A stretch of DNA of 64,000 nt from Erpobdella octoculata (taxonomy: Eukaryota > Annelida > Clitellata > Hirudinida > Erpobdellidae). Under the pieces are notes generated by a model. That model was not told where the DNA came from. It was given only the letters and a program-made list of their open reading frames with translations, and searched no databases. A program made the translations under genes and the position numbers. Location: positions 9,530,206-9,594,205 of the forward strand of contig OZ022242.1 of NCBI GenBank assembly GCA_963978895.1. The letters are read 5' to 3'. Below, piece by piece: positions 22,498 through 36,123 of this stretch; the stretch's first letter is position 1, and the number at the start of each line of letters is the position of its first letter.

Positions 22498-24075
22498 ACC
22501 ACAACTATTGCGATAATAACAATATTACTAAAGCAATAATTCTTTGTTTTGATTATTTATGATCATTCTAAATATCGACAACCAAAAAAGGTTGAATTGT
22601 ATATGTGCGTAATAAATCTATAGAAGGATTTGTGATGTTTTATAAAAAGTTTAGCTTAAAAGAATATATTTACTTTGTGTCTAATAGTCGTTAATAAACT
22701 TATTTTTCAAGTTTAGACATTTGTTTTTTGTTTTTTATGCATTGATGCTAGTTTTAATAATAAATCATTTTTTTCACAATAAACGACATCGTCATCGTTG
22801 TCGTCGTCGTCACTACCATCTTGGTTGTTGTCTGCGTCACTGTCACCCCCATCGTCATCGCCCTAGGTATTGCAATCGTCCTCCGTGACATAGTCGTAAC
22901 CATTATAATCTCAATAATTAATATATTTTATTGCATTTTGCTGAATGGTTCGCATTTAATTGTGCGGAAGTGCGGACTCCTTCCGCTCTGCTGGTCCAAG
23001 ATTAACCAATCTCCTTTTCTTTTATATACCTTAATAATATATTTTTTTTCGAACAAAACAGTTAACATTTTGTTTGACGCTTCATAACTATAGAAAATAC
23101 ATTTTAAATAATGTTCCAGTTTTTTTCATAAATATTTAAATTTTTCGATAATGAAATTATGGCACGTGTTATAATTATAAGTATTATTTATAAATACGAA
23201 CAGCGTGAAAACAAGTTATTATAATTATTTATAATTGTTTCATAACTGAACTAAAAAAAATCTACTTGAATTCTAGAATAGGATTTTGGATTTTGATTTT
23301 TTAAGCAGCTCCTTTGCATGCATGGAAGAATTTGGAAGTTTGATTAATGACTCCATATTTCAATACTTTACGTCGCAAAATTGAATTTCTTAAAAAAATC
23401 TTTTAAATTATTTATTTGTTTGATATTTAAAACACAACATAATTTCATAAAAACGTTCAATTTGATCACCGGATAATTTTTTTATTCGCTTCCATAATCT
23501 GTACGGTGACAAGATCCAGCTGTTGGAGTTCGGTCTGGAAAAATATTCTGAGATTTTTTTCTCTCCATCTTTTTGACTTTTTTTTTCTTTATAACTTATT
23601 TCTTATTTTTTCATAATAACACAATTTATAAACAAAAAGGTTCAAGCAGATAGAAAAGCACGACTTCTTTAATAACCACTCATTTTGCTCATAACCGCTT
23701 TGAACAGACAAAAAGTCGATACGAAGTCTTGATTAATCTCATTTGGTCCGTTTTGTTAGTTGAAAGATTTTTTAAATCACTGATGGACATCAGCATTTCA
23801 AAACTCAACATTCTTCTAAACTCATATTTTTTTGTATTTTCTATTTTTTTTGTTCTCCTTATCTTTTTTCCACATTTTTCCCATCAACTGATATACATAT
23901 ATGTCAATATTCTCCAATATGCCTGGTAATCCATGTCATCAAAATAAATATAACTTCCTAAACAATTTTGCCATGCAGATAAATTAGTTTCCCTCGAAGG
24001 GAATTATAACCGGGACCAACCAACGAGTCTCGCACGCGTCGCCCATACAGTCACAGGTTCAGAAATGTCGTTTCG

Positions 24076-27000
24076 TCACTGTCCAGTGTGCAATTTGCCT
24101 TGCAATATGTTCTTGAAAGCTCTTCTGAAGTCGATGTTGAAAATGGTGTAAATAAATGGGTTGATTGCCGAGTTGATGTAACCCAACCATACAAAGAAGC
24201 TGACAACTTCAGCGGTGGCAAAAGTTTCGCAAGGGGGGCAAAAGGGCAGGACCACGTAACAAACAAAAAACGGTAGCCAGCAAACAACGAAGGCGCCCAT
24301 GATGATAACCATCGTTCTTGCCGCTCTTCTTTCAAGCGATAGAGAAATTTTTTGTTTTTCTTTAAGAAACTTGCTCAAAGAGTTTGGACCGATCTGTTCG
24401 TTGGGAATTCCCAAGAGACTTGTCGGTCTTTTGGCTCTGTTTCCTGTTGTTGCTTCCGGCTTCTGAAAAGTTTCAGGTTTGCCGTCGTTGTCGCAGATGA
24501 TGAAAGTCGTCGTTTTTTCTCTCCAGCTCTCAGCTCTGGCAGGTCTTGTGGAACTGGAATGCAAGTGTTCAGCTGCTGTGCTGCTTATTTCATTCGAAAG
24601 AGACGGAGTTGAGCAGCTTGTTAGAGAATCCTTTTGACCGCGTTTTGTACAACTTGGAACTTGTATTGTTTGGCCATAAACGGAGCTTTCGGTTTCGCAC
24701 GAAGGTTTGTCTGGAAGCAAACTTTGGTTTGATTTTCTGAACGATTCTCGGTTTTCGTGGCGATATTTAAACGACATCGATCTAACTCTCAAGTTGTTGT
24801 TGTCGGATTTCAGCAGCTTTGTGACGGTTTCTTTAACTGTTTCTTCAGCACACGGGGTTAAACTAAAACTACAATTTCTTGAGGTATCTTCTTCAATTTT
24901 CAAATGTTTCATTTCATTAGTTTTACCATTGTGCGAGATCTTTTTGACACCCGCAAAACTGTTCTTCTTTTTTGAGCAAGGTTTTTCAGGTGCAACCGTC
25001 ATGAGCAGTTTCTTTCCTAACTTCGCTCGTTTCCTGAGACGCGCCTTCGTGGCCAGATAGACGTTGACGTAAACGAAGATCATGATCAGCAGAGGAATGT
25101 AGAAAGACCCGGAAGCACTGTACAATACGTAACTTGGATCATCGGACAGTTGACATGACATCTCATGACTGTCGTAAAGAGACTTGCGCTGTTGGCGCGT
25201 TGATGAATTGGATATGAAGTCAGCTTGACTGGAAGGTGTCAGAAACAAGATCGACGATGAGTTATTTACAAGCGTGGACAAATTAACGTTACGAATTGAC
25301 AAGTTGAAGTTTTCTCTTGAATGATAAATTTGCGGTGTTGTAGTAGAGTTCAGGTATTTGCATTCTGACGAAACATTGCGGCAGTCAGCTGAGATATTAT
25401 ATTGGCTTAAAGAATTAAAATCAAAACTGACTAAATGCGAATTAAATGAAGAAACGTTTTTTCTATTCTCATCTTTTTGATGGCCAACGTCGTCGCCGAA
25501 CCAGCTGACCAGCGGCGGCAGGGAGATGAGGGCGCTCACCATCCAGACGACGAAAATGCTGACGAGTACCCTTTTGAGGGTTCGTTTCTGTGCGTATCTT
25601 ATGGGGTCGTGGATGGCGTAGTACCTGTATGGGATTGATACAAAATTAATACAAAAGATGATAGTTTGTAATTTTGGTATGAATATGATACAACATTGGT
25701 GCTTTGTTAGTTTGTTATATCGGTATAAAATTGATACAAAACTGGTGTTTTGTAAGCTTTTAAAATCTGTTAAACGTTTATTATTAAAAAGAACCGTCTT
25801 TGTGAATTCTAAATTTAATAAAACGTATATTATTTATATATTTGTTTTATATTAATGACTTAATTTTTTTATTCTGATTAATTTATGAGTACGTGTAATT
25901 ATACATTTTCTGCAAAAAGAGAGAAAAAAAAGAAAGAAGGGGAAAAAGAGAGGAACTATTAAAATATAACAATAAAAAAGTCTAACAGTCAAATTCGCAA
26001 ATGAACGAACGAACGAAACAGACGGATTTGTGACCGGATGTATAAATAAATGATGGACAGATGAATGAATGATAGGTTTAAATTATTTATCATTTTTTTG
26101 CAAACAAAAAACTAATTTTAAAAATTGATTTCCTATATTTATGTAAAATACGCAGAAATGTATACATCCACCTCATTATGTATTCAAGGCCAATGCCTAC
26201 CACATCTCTGATCTGATCAATCAATCCACTGTCGCACGAAACTAAAACGATTTGTGTTTACAATTGCTGAGATATTTATAGAACGGAATAATTTAGCATA
26301 AATTATGATAATGTGAAATTCCGAATATGATTCGAGGCGTGATCAATGCTGGCATGGGTGGGCTCAAGAGAAAATCTCTTGACATTTTCTTTATTATTTC
26401 TTGTCATCATTACTTGAAGAAAAGGATTTGAAATGAAAATGCAAGAACATTAATGGTTTGTCGTATTGTTAGCAAGAAAAATCAAATCAATAAATGGCAA
26501 GAACTCATATCTTGATTTTTGTATTTGATCAAATTTATGTAAAATTGTGAAATTCGTGATCGCAACGTTTCACAAATAATCTGTATCAAATTATTAACAA
26601 GTTTACAGACACATCGGTACAATGCAAGATTTTTATGAAAATTAAATTAAATAAAAACTTGTGTGAAAATGGAGGTGACGGTTCACTCAAAATTTATTTT
26701 CCTAAATTTTTAAAAAAGGTTAAAGCTGAGGTTTTCTTGATTCAAAAAACGAGTTGCAAAAAATATTCAAAATTCCTTTTCTTGGTTGTTAGTCATACCA
26801 ATGTTTTCTTGAATTCGTTAGATTTAATGTGTCCAGCTTATTTATTTCATGCTGCAATCAATGTAACGTCTTTATAAACCAAAATTCTATTTCTATGCAA
26901 TCAACAGATCGATAAACAGTAACTATAACATCCATCACAATCATCATTTTCACCACTACATCCACATATTTAATCATTTTTAATAATAAATTTTAATCAT

Positions 27001-30000
27001 TTTCTACATCACCATCACCACCTTCACCATCACCGTCATTATCACCAACTTCACCATCACCATCATCATCATCACCACCTTCACTGTCAGCATAATCACC
27101 CCGTCCTTGAAATCAAAGCCATCATCACCTAATCCTGTCAACTCAATCATTTCCTTCATTTGTCACACTTTCGTGACCAAATGTGTCTGTCTGTCCACCC
27201 TTGAAAATCATCTTTGATCATATCTCGCGTGACTTCTCTGCGCTTCTTTTGAAGATGTACATTAAACGTTTATGTACTTCTGAGTACAGGCTCTAATTGG
27301 AAGGCGTTCTCACAAAAGCTATTTCGTGACACCGCAAAACCTTTGCTGAAAAAAAAACAATTTTCATTGTTGCGAACTGCCCAAACATTCTCGTATCGGC
27401 ACTGAATGGAATCCGGAAATGTCAAGAAATTTTTATGATCGCGTTTTTAAGTTTATACAAAAGTTTGAATTTTTAATCACATCTCCAACAAATTTTTTTT
27501 CAGTTTGTTTGAAACACAAATTAACAGATGAGCTACTTTTGTTGAAGATTTTTTTATTAAGTTCAATTGTTCAAAAACATGCAAAATGTAACATGAAACA
27601 AACATTTTTTTCGTAATAACAGATAATGATTTTCCAGGGACTAGTTTCAATTTAAAAACGACTACAACGATGATGATAATGATAACGATACCGTGTGTCT
27701 CCATGGTGATAGAATAATGACTATCACTATCAACGAGTTTCTAATTTTAGAAAAGCCTCATAAGTTATTTCCTAATTATATTTCTATCTATTCAACACAT
27801 ATTTTAGGCACCACCATCACATATTCGTCGTTATCATCATCAAATTCATCATCATCATCAGCATCACCACCACCATCATCATCATCACCAGCTTTAGCGT
27901 CATTGTTGCGATACATAAAAAGATTTTCTTATTTATTTAAATTTTATTAGACTTCAAAGATTTCTCATTGCATAGGATTATAAATTTATTTCATTTTCTG
28001 TTCTTTCAATTTTTTTTTTACTTCAACACATTTCGTTTAATATTCACCAGCACTAAAATATTGTTGAATTTTTAAATTTAAATAAGTCACACACAAATAA
28101 CGCATATCATGACTGCAAGAGAAAAAAATCTCAGAACATGATTACATTGCTTTATAAAAATGTCTTCTTCATGTTCCACAAGCCGATTATTCAGGATACA
28201 ATTTCTTCTGCACAAAAAGATTTTTTTGATTTGATTTAGCACATAGAATTCCTTTATTTCAGGTCAAAACTAATTTGTTACTGAGAGCATTCTAGTGATG
28301 AATTTTCATCTTTTAATTTGTTTATTTTAAGTTATCTTTCAATTAATTTTAGGCATGTTATTTATACAAAATTTAAATTAAGAAAAATTAAATTAAATTG
28401 TTCAACTATAAAAATCTCTTCAAATTAAATAATAAAAACGTTTTTAGAGAACATCAAATTCCAATTCCCTGAGGTACTCAGCATTCCAGGCCTACATTTT
28501 GGCACCGATAAAACTCGGTTCGGATTCTCTTTCGAACCGATCTTTAATCGAACCATCCAAATATTAAAAAATAAGTTTGCATTTTTTTAAAGTTTCTAAA
28601 GTGTGTTCATCTAATGGCCATCAATTTAATTTATTTTTACGTTTTGAAGTTTTTTTTATTTAGGTTGTCAAAAGATATGAAAACATACTTTGAATAAATC
28701 ATTTTTCGTGAAATACCGAAAAATTATGTTTTTTCCGTAAAAAAATGTTAAAACAAAAAAATTAGAAGACTTAAAAATATTTAAAATTTTTTTAAAATTC
28801 GATTAAAATTGTTGAAAAAACAAACTCCAAATTTAAGAATGTCCTGAAGTGTGGTTAGTTTTTGATATTTTTGCAGAAGAAAAGTTAATCTCTCAACTGA
28901 AAAGCAAATCTGCTTTAAAACATTCTGTGCCTGATTGTTTTTTAATTTGTGCATGTTCCACATAATTTAGTCACGTGAAATCCCATTTTCTGAAAATTAT
29001 GGTTTAACCGAAATTTCAAGCAGAAGCCTTAAAATAATACTTTTTTGCCATTACTAAAGTTTTCACAATAAAAAACTAAATTAAAAAAAATTATACAAAT
29101 TAAAAATGAACAACTACTAAAATAGAAAACTGAAAAAAAATCAAAAAATGTAAAAAATAGTTACTTAAAATAAATAAACTAAAACAAACTATAAACTACG
29201 ACAAAGTCAATAAAAAAAAAGAAAATGAAGAAAGATCTTAAGGTTCGTCAATAATTCCTGGAAACACAAAAGCATAAAAAGTTATGATAAGAAAATGCAA
29301 ATATAAGTATTAAATCAAAGATACATTCAACGCATTTATAGCTTATGCTTGTCTCCTTTCTACAAACATGACACCATGAGTCAACTCGCGATGATTGAAG
29401 AAACAACAAGATCGAAATGAGTGCGAACCATCAGTCAGATCATTCTCTGCTGGTCTACAGTGAATTTCCGCCCTTGCAGCAACTATTTAAACAAGAAACA
29501 CTCCACAAGGACAAACAAATGTGTCGTCAACATGAATTGCATGTAAGAAAAATTTAGAAATTAGATTCTGAATTTTTCAAGTAAATCTTTGCAAACGTTG
29601 GTCCATGAAAGCATTCTATCCAACCTGGTATACATTTGACACATCAGAACTAAATTGTCACGTTGTTTAACTGTGGATCGTCAATTTAGTATTTATGATA
29701 TCTTTGGCTAGGAAATATCCCAACCGGATATTTTTCCATCTCGAAAAATATTGTATGCTACCGAGCTAGAGGTAAAATATTAAACCTGCAGCAGTTAATT
29801 CTTTTGTACTGTGGTTCCTTACGATAGGGAGTATTAACCATCCTTTTTTTGGGAATGGTATTTAGCTCAGTTGGTAAGAACTCTTGCACAAGGCACGAGG
29901 CAAAGTGGTGGTGACAGACCGTGTTCGATTTTTCTTGAGTCAAGAAACCCATATTATATGTATATATATCTATGATGTGTTTGTATGTATGTATATGTAT

Positions 30001-33000
30001 GTGTTATATGTGTATGTATGTATATTTATGTGTGTATGTATATGTATGTGTTATATGTGTATGTATGTATATCTATGTGTGTATGTATGTATATGTGTGT
30101 GATAAATACAGTTTTCGTTACAAATGAAACAAAATTTTTAATTGAAGAGAGTAGAAAAGTTAGTTTTCCTATGCTTGCTCATGCTGTTAAGAAGTTTATG
30201 AGAAGTTCATAATCTGTCAAGTTTTATATTTGCGAAATGCAAAACTAGATGATCCAATTTATGAGTTGTTTCTAATAATAGACTTCCTATATCTATATAA
30301 GTATAGACTTTTTATATCTGTATAAATATAGACTTTCTATATCTATATAAATATAGATTTTTTATATCTATATAATTATAGACTTTATATATCTATATAG
30401 ATAAAGACTTTCTAGAATCATCACAACAACAACATAAATTCAAAAAATAAACGGAAAAGAATAACGATAAACAAAGAAGACAGAACTAATATAAACAAGC
30501 GAAGAACAAAATTAGAGAACATCAATAACATCGTAAAAATGTTTTGTTTTGTTTCTTTTAAATAAGTTTTAAAACGTTTTAAACAAAAAATTAAAAACTA
30601 CTCAATTGAAATCTATTAATTATTTTATCAAAATTATTTCTAATTATTATAAGTGTAATTAAATATGAAAAATTGGAACATTTCCAAAACTTTGCTTTTG
30701 AAGTTCTGTATTTGTTACAGTTTCGTAAATGATGTCTCATAACGTTCCATTCGTATTAATTGAATGTTTGAATGAGCACTCCATCAGAAACGTTCACACC
30801 TCATCAAGCTTGTTTCAATTCCGTCACGACATTTGTACACACCCATGCACATAATTGCTGGTCTAAGCTGGAAAATGGAAATTTTAAAGTTTTTTTTGGT
30901 ATCTAAATATTTCTAATCAAAACCATGGAAAACATTTGTATGGTTTTGTGGAACAAGACCAATGTTTGTCAATTTTTTAAAGATTAAAAATAGAACCAAC
31001 CAAATTCAAGATAAAATCCCCAGTCTTCAAAAAATTTGAGCAAACAAACTGTAGAAACAAAAAACCTATGTTTATAAAAAAAATTGTTAAATAAAAAAAA
31101 TCTACACATTTTGATAAATATTTTTTTATAGTTTTTAAATCTTTTATATTAACTTCGCCGCCAGTTTTGCTTCTTTGCTTGCTTTCTTGCTTGCTTGATT
31201 AAAAGAGAATTTCAACTAATTTCCCGTTATTCAATTAAGCTGAAATTTGAAATATTGGCTCACTCCTTGTGACAATTAAAGTTTAAAAATATTTAAACAA
31301 ATTTTTGTAATTAAAAATAACAATTACCTATGTTTTAAAACAAAAACAAGACGATCACACTTTAATAATTGTTTACATATATAAATTCCAAAAAAAGATA
31401 ATTTAAAAATTTTTTTTAATAAATGAAAAACCGACAAATCCTCAAATAGGAGAGATTCGTAGAAAAAACCTAGTTTTTACGGCTTACTTGTTTAGTTTTT
31501 TGGTTGGTTAAATGTTATTATGTTATGTTATTTTGTTGTTGAGCGTTTTGTGTTCCGCTAGTATTTCAATCTATATATGATATGAATAAATGAAAGTTTA
31601 ATGTTATGTGAGAAATTGAACAAATTTCTATGAAGAAAATGCTAATTTGCAGGATGTTCCCCCCGATAAGTCTTCAAATTACAAAATTAAAATTACAAAT
31701 AATTTAAAAAAAACATAGCTTTTTACGGTCCACTTGTATAAAAAAAGAGAGTTTAACTAAAAAATTCTTCAAAATTTAAAACTGCTACTCAAAACGTGCT
31801 CGTGCAAAAGTTGGCCAAGAAATTTTATCGCCCGTTTTGATTGTTCAACTTGTGTGTTTGCGCAGGCTTTTATAAAAGTAATTTTTTAAAGTTTTGATTT
31901 TAATAATTGTTTAACTAATGTTTTAATTTGTATTCACAATTTTTATACAATACAATTTTTAGCATCTTCTTCCACAGAAAATAATGTTTTTGTTGTTGAA
32001 AGTTTTTCAAAGAGTCTTTTCAGCAGTTTTAATTTATGTTTTTTTTTCAAAACCTTTCCAGAAGCACAAAATATCATAAATTTATAGCTTCCAAGAACTT
32101 TTGGTTTTTAATATTCATCGATCTACTCTAAAATTAAACAGAACAGTAAATACTTTTTTTAAACAAATATTCTACAAAATTTTTAAAGTCTTTCTTTGAT
32201 CAACTTTTTTTAGCACAAACCTCAACAGCTGTAAATTGGACTAATTTAAAAAAACCATTAAAACTGTAGACCGGGAATAAAACTGAAATAAAAAATTTAT
32301 TTTTATCGTTTTTTTTCAATGCAAACACTCAGTTCTGCTTTCAACATTTCATAAAACAGAATTCTTTTAAAGAAAGTTGTTTTTAAGTCACATATATTCT
32401 ATTTCTTCTGGAACACTTTTATCAATTTGTAGCAAAACAACAACTTACAACAAAATAATAACTTGCAACAAAACAACTTACAACAAAATGACCACTTGCA
32501 ACAAAATAAATTTCATTAAAATAACAACTTCCAACAAAACATCAACGTCAGAAAAAAAACACAACATCAGCAGAACAACAATTTACAACAAATCAACAAC
32601 TTCTAGCAAGGAAATGTGCTAAAGGTTTGTAGTTGTTTTGTTTGTGAATGCGTGGGCGTCACGCATTGATTATTGAAGAAAATTTATTTGTTTTCATCAC
32701 GTGGGAGGTGCTGTGTTTAAAAAGTCATGGTATTTGTTGTAGTTTGTCTACTTGCATGTGCGTTTGTGTAAACATATTTCTGTGTGTATGAGTTGTTGTA
32801 TGTACGGGTATTTGTGTTTATGCATGTGTTTATTTGTTGTTGCAGGTACGTTCCCATGCTGTGTGTATGTTTTGTTGTTTTCAAATGTATTTGTGGGTAT
32901 GCATGTGTTTTATTTGTTGATGTGTGTGTTTTTTCAACAGAGACAAAAACATTTTTTTTACTTTTTTCATGTTAATTTTCTTTTAAAGTAAAATTGAAAT

Positions 33001-35980
33001 TATTATTTAAATCCAATTAAATATTGAAATTTATAATTTGAAAAGAAACAAAGTTAATTTTTTTATATTTTATACCACAAAAGTGAAAAACAAATACAAT
33101 AAAGTTTTGAAAAAAAATTTTAATTTTAAACCTCTGATGAATTTGTTTACTACTGAATTTTATGATCAAACGTCTGTAAGATGCAATAATATAAAAATTA
33201 AGTTTTTCAATTTTAAATTTACTTAAAATGAATAAACTGACAGTTTAATAATAATAATAACATTATTATTAATAAAATAAAAATAAGCAAAAGACAATAA
33301 TTTTTGGTTTTATACTAAGCAAACTATAAACAAAATAACAAAAATACTTTTAAAAAGTTTTTCTGAGAGCATTAAATTTTTTCCACCACGTGCTTAACCT
33401 TTAGAAAGTTCACCAAGGTTAAAAGCGAGGTCATTCATTTTTTGCTACATTATACAAATTTTTATCATTATTAGAAATAAATCAAAATTTTTGAAATTCA
33501 ACTTTTGTATAAAAAAATAACATATTAAAAATAACAAATTTTTATCATTATTAGAAATAAATCAAAATTATTTGAAATTATGTTCAACTCTTTTTTTCTC
33601 TCTTTTTTTCTTTTTCTCTCTCTTGGTCAATTTATTTCACTGGTGTTTTAAATCATTCTAAGTTGAAAGTTTAAGTTTTTTTAATTTGTTCAAAAATTAA
33701 CTGACTATTGAGTTTGTGTTTAATTGACCGTGTAAGAAATTTAAAATTTTTCAATTAAAAATTTGTTTTCTACAAGTTTTTGTTTTTAAAAGTTGAATTT
33801 AGGAACGTTTTAGTAAAACAAATTAAGTGCTTGATGAATTATAAAAAACATTAAAATAATTTTATTCATATGAATTTTCACTATTGTTTATTTTTTATTT
33901 TTTTTTAGAAATTACTTATTTGTGATTGCTCATTATTGTTCAGTTTTTCCAAAGTTAATTATCAAATATTGTTATTCAGTTTTTAATGTTCCTGCATTTT
34001 TCTCTCATTAACTTTGAAGCGCATTCCCTCTTTAAAAAAAATTAATTCTATCAAAAAAAACCTTTAATTCTCATCAACATAAATAAAAATGTAACTAAGA
34101 TGAATTAGTGACGTTTCTAAATTAAATATTGCACTTTTCCAAAGCTTTATAAACCTTTTAGAACAAGTTTATTTGATTTTCTTTATGTTTATGCAGATAT
34201 AAAAAAAAATTAAAGAATTAGAAATGTGGTTTTAATAAAATAATTAAAAACTTAAAGCAAATGCTTACATACTCTCATACGTAAGACGCATACTCACATA
34301 CGCAAGACACATACTCACATACGCAAGACATAGTCACATACGTAAGACACATACTCACATACGCAAGACATAGTCACATACGTAAGACACATACTCACAT
34401 ACGTAAGACACATCCACTTACGTAAGACACATACACACTTACGTAAGACCTATACTCACATACGCAGGACGCATACTCACATACATACGTAGGACGTATA
34501 CTCACATACTCACATACATACGTAGGACGTATACTCACATACTCACATACGTAGAACGCATACTCACATACGTAAAACGCATACTCACATACGTGAGACA
34601 CATGCATAAAAAATACTGGAAATAGTAGTTTTTTTGAAAGCATTAAACAAAATCAAAAGAGGATTTTAATCGGCAAATTTATAAAGTTGTATGAGTTTTT
34701 TGTAAACAAATATATATTTAATACAAAACCATTACAACAAAATTTAAAAATTCTAAACTGCTGACTTGCTGTGTTTATAAAAATTATAAACAATTTATTG
34801 ATTTATTTTAATTTAATAGTTTAATTGTGCATTCATTTTGTTGTAACAATTTTTTATAAAAAATAAATTTTTGTGTTTATTTTAGTATAGTTGATATTTA
34901 ATTAAATAATTTGTATTAATTAAGTGCTTTATGGTCAAAAAATATTAAGCCAAAACAAAGAAAAAACTTGGTGTTTAAAACATTGCTGTTGTAAATTGAA
35001 AAATAATCTTTGAAACAGGCAAACTAATGAAATAATAAATAATAATAATTGAAAATAATGTTTTTTCAATCAATCACTAAAAATTTTTTTATTTGATTTT
35101 GTTGTTGTTTGTGTTAAATTAAGTTTAAATAGAATTTAGTAGTTTTTAACTTATTACAAAAATTTAGTTTTTTTAATTCTTTGTTGTACTTTTCATAATA
35201 AAATTTTACTATTCAGAATTTTAATTTTATATTTTTTTTTATTCTTTCGAAACGTTTTCGTAAGAAGATTTAAAAAAGGATTTATTGTTTATAGAGACCC
35301 ACAGTGCATTGGCTGCCATTGTGGAACGTAAAGATTTAACATTTCATCAAATTCCCAGATGGCGGAAACCTCTGTAGCGCTTTATTTTTTATTTATACCT
35401 CCATCCGTTTGTGCAGCGAGAAAGGAAAAGTAAATTTATGGCAACTATATTATTCAGACCTTGAAAATATGAAGCTAGGAAATTTGTTAAATGAACGGAT
35501 ACTTTGTTATGTTGTAAATAATTTAGACTGTAAACTAAAATCAATCATTTCACAACAAATAGATGAAATAGTTTCGATTCAAAATAATAAATTAGATTTC
35601 ACTAGTAAGCTAAATAAAAATATTCTTAATAAATAGATTCAAAACAGCAGGATTCGAACTAACCGATCGATGGCAATGACGCACAGGTTGAGTATCGAAG
35701 CAGTACACATGAGAACGTCGCACGTGACCCAAATACTGCAGAATACGTGCCCCAGCGTCCACCTGCCAAGTATCCAGTTGATGACGTGGAATGGCATGAC
35801 GATGATGGCGAGCATCAAATCCGTACACGCCAGGGAGACGATATAAAAGTTCTGTACACTCTTGAGGGGCTTGTAGGTGAATACGGACATGACCACCAGA
35901 ATGTTTCCCCCGATGGTGACTAGAATCACTGCAATCATGAGGGTGGCTGTGACCGCCTGTGTTGCCGTGTCGTCCGTCAT
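24076..35980 (-). CDS. Tyramine/octopamine-type class A GPCR, 621 aa, two exons
   Basis: The coding exons are 35980..35664 and 25624..24076. The 10,039-bp intron (GTTAGT donor, CATACAG acceptor) is phase 2 and splits Arg106 of DRY; joining gives [17 protein letters not shown]. Exon 1 has TM1-TM3 with N26 (N1.50), D54 (D2.50), C81 (disulfide Cys) and D88, the TM3 Asp that binds amine ligands. Exon 2 has TM4-TM7, with S275/S279 in TM5, CWLP at 554-557, [11 protein letters not shown] and NPFIY at 594-598. The motifs ITDP-like [37 protein letters not shown] and DFRRAF fit protostome tyramine/octopamine receptors related to alpha-2 adrenergic receptors. Unusual points are a 9-residue N-terminus, an ECL2 of about 115 residues before Cys263, an ICL3 of about 240 residues and a tail of about 14 residues. 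An in-frame TGA lies five codons upstream of the ATG. A CCTCAG acceptor before 36124 suggests that a 5'-UTR intron precedes this exon. The exact ligand is not determined. Confidence 0.92.
29852..29935 (+). repeat. tRNA-like sequence, probable SINE relic
   Basis: It has a good Pol III box A (TAGCTCAGTTGG at 29863-29874) and a poor box B-like GTGTTCGATTT (29921-29931). The cloverleaf does not close and there is no acceptor stem, so it is not a functional tRNA gene. Confidence 0.5.
29955..30100. repeat. Minisatellite of GTATGTATAT/GTGT units
   Basis: A higher-order unit of about 45 bp (TATGTGTATGTATGTATAT plus variants) repeats about three times, built on GTAT. Confidence 0.8.
30285..30412. repeat. 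Minisatellite, about 29-bp unit, five copies
   Basis: The unit resembles CTATATCTATATAAATATAG plus ACTTT. Copies differ by one to three bases. Confidence 0.85.
31140..31260 (+). repeat. Dispersed repeat (CTTGCTTGC family), second member
   Basis: It contains TATTAACTTCGCCG, CTTGCTTTCTTGCTTGCTTG, then TTCCCGTTATTCAATTAAGC. It is closely similar to 42750-42860 and to the inverse of 14595-14690. Confidence 0.6.
32440..32605. repeat. ACAACAAAA/CTTGC-type minisatellite
   Basis: Irregular repeats of AACTTACAACAAAATAA and AACTTGCAACAAAAC occur. The open frame through it is compositional. Confidence 0.7.
34265..34605. repeat. Minisatellite, about 21-bp CATACTCACATACGTAAGACG unit
   Basis: Around 16 imperfect copies alternate between CGTAAGACA, CGCAAGACA and CGTAGGACG endings, with higher-order duplications. 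It lies in the GPCR intron near exon 1. Confidence 0.9.
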
Positions 35981-36123
35981 CTCGTCGGTTCGTTGTCAGT
36001 CGAGCGGAACGCGGCAGTGAAGCGTGAGAGATTTGATGGCGTAAGCAGTTTGCTTGATTGAGGACGTGTGGAAATTGAGGAATGTTATGTGATTCGTTTG
36101 ATTGATGGCCAGTTTTTTGTTTT

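Larger units (their letters stand above)
25625..35663 (-). other. 10-kb intron of the GPCR
   Basis: It is AT-rich with no internal exon supported. It holds ATC/CACCAT-type simple repeats (27000-27110, 27825-27895), a tRNA-like relic (29852), several minisatellites (29955, 30285, 32440, 34265), T/G-rich simple DNA (32750-32940) and a dispersed repeat (31140). Together these account for much of the recognisable content. Confidence 0.75.

Noticed and set aside
24051..24335. Separate minus-strand gene overlapping GPCR TM7
   Set aside because: Shadow frame of the receptor exon.
29852..29935. Functional tRNA gene
   Set aside because: Box A is good, but box B and the stems fail; treated as a SINE relic. 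The same applies to the tRNA-like patches near 44.7, 53.9 and 61.7 kb.
34265..34605. CRISPR-like array
   Set aside because: Units are contiguous with no unique spacers, in a eukaryotic intron; it is a minisatellite.
24076..35980. Two separate partial GPCR genes
   Set aside because: The two pieces complement each other exactly (TM1-3 and TM4-7) and join in phase through canonical splice sites to restore DRY, so they are one gene.
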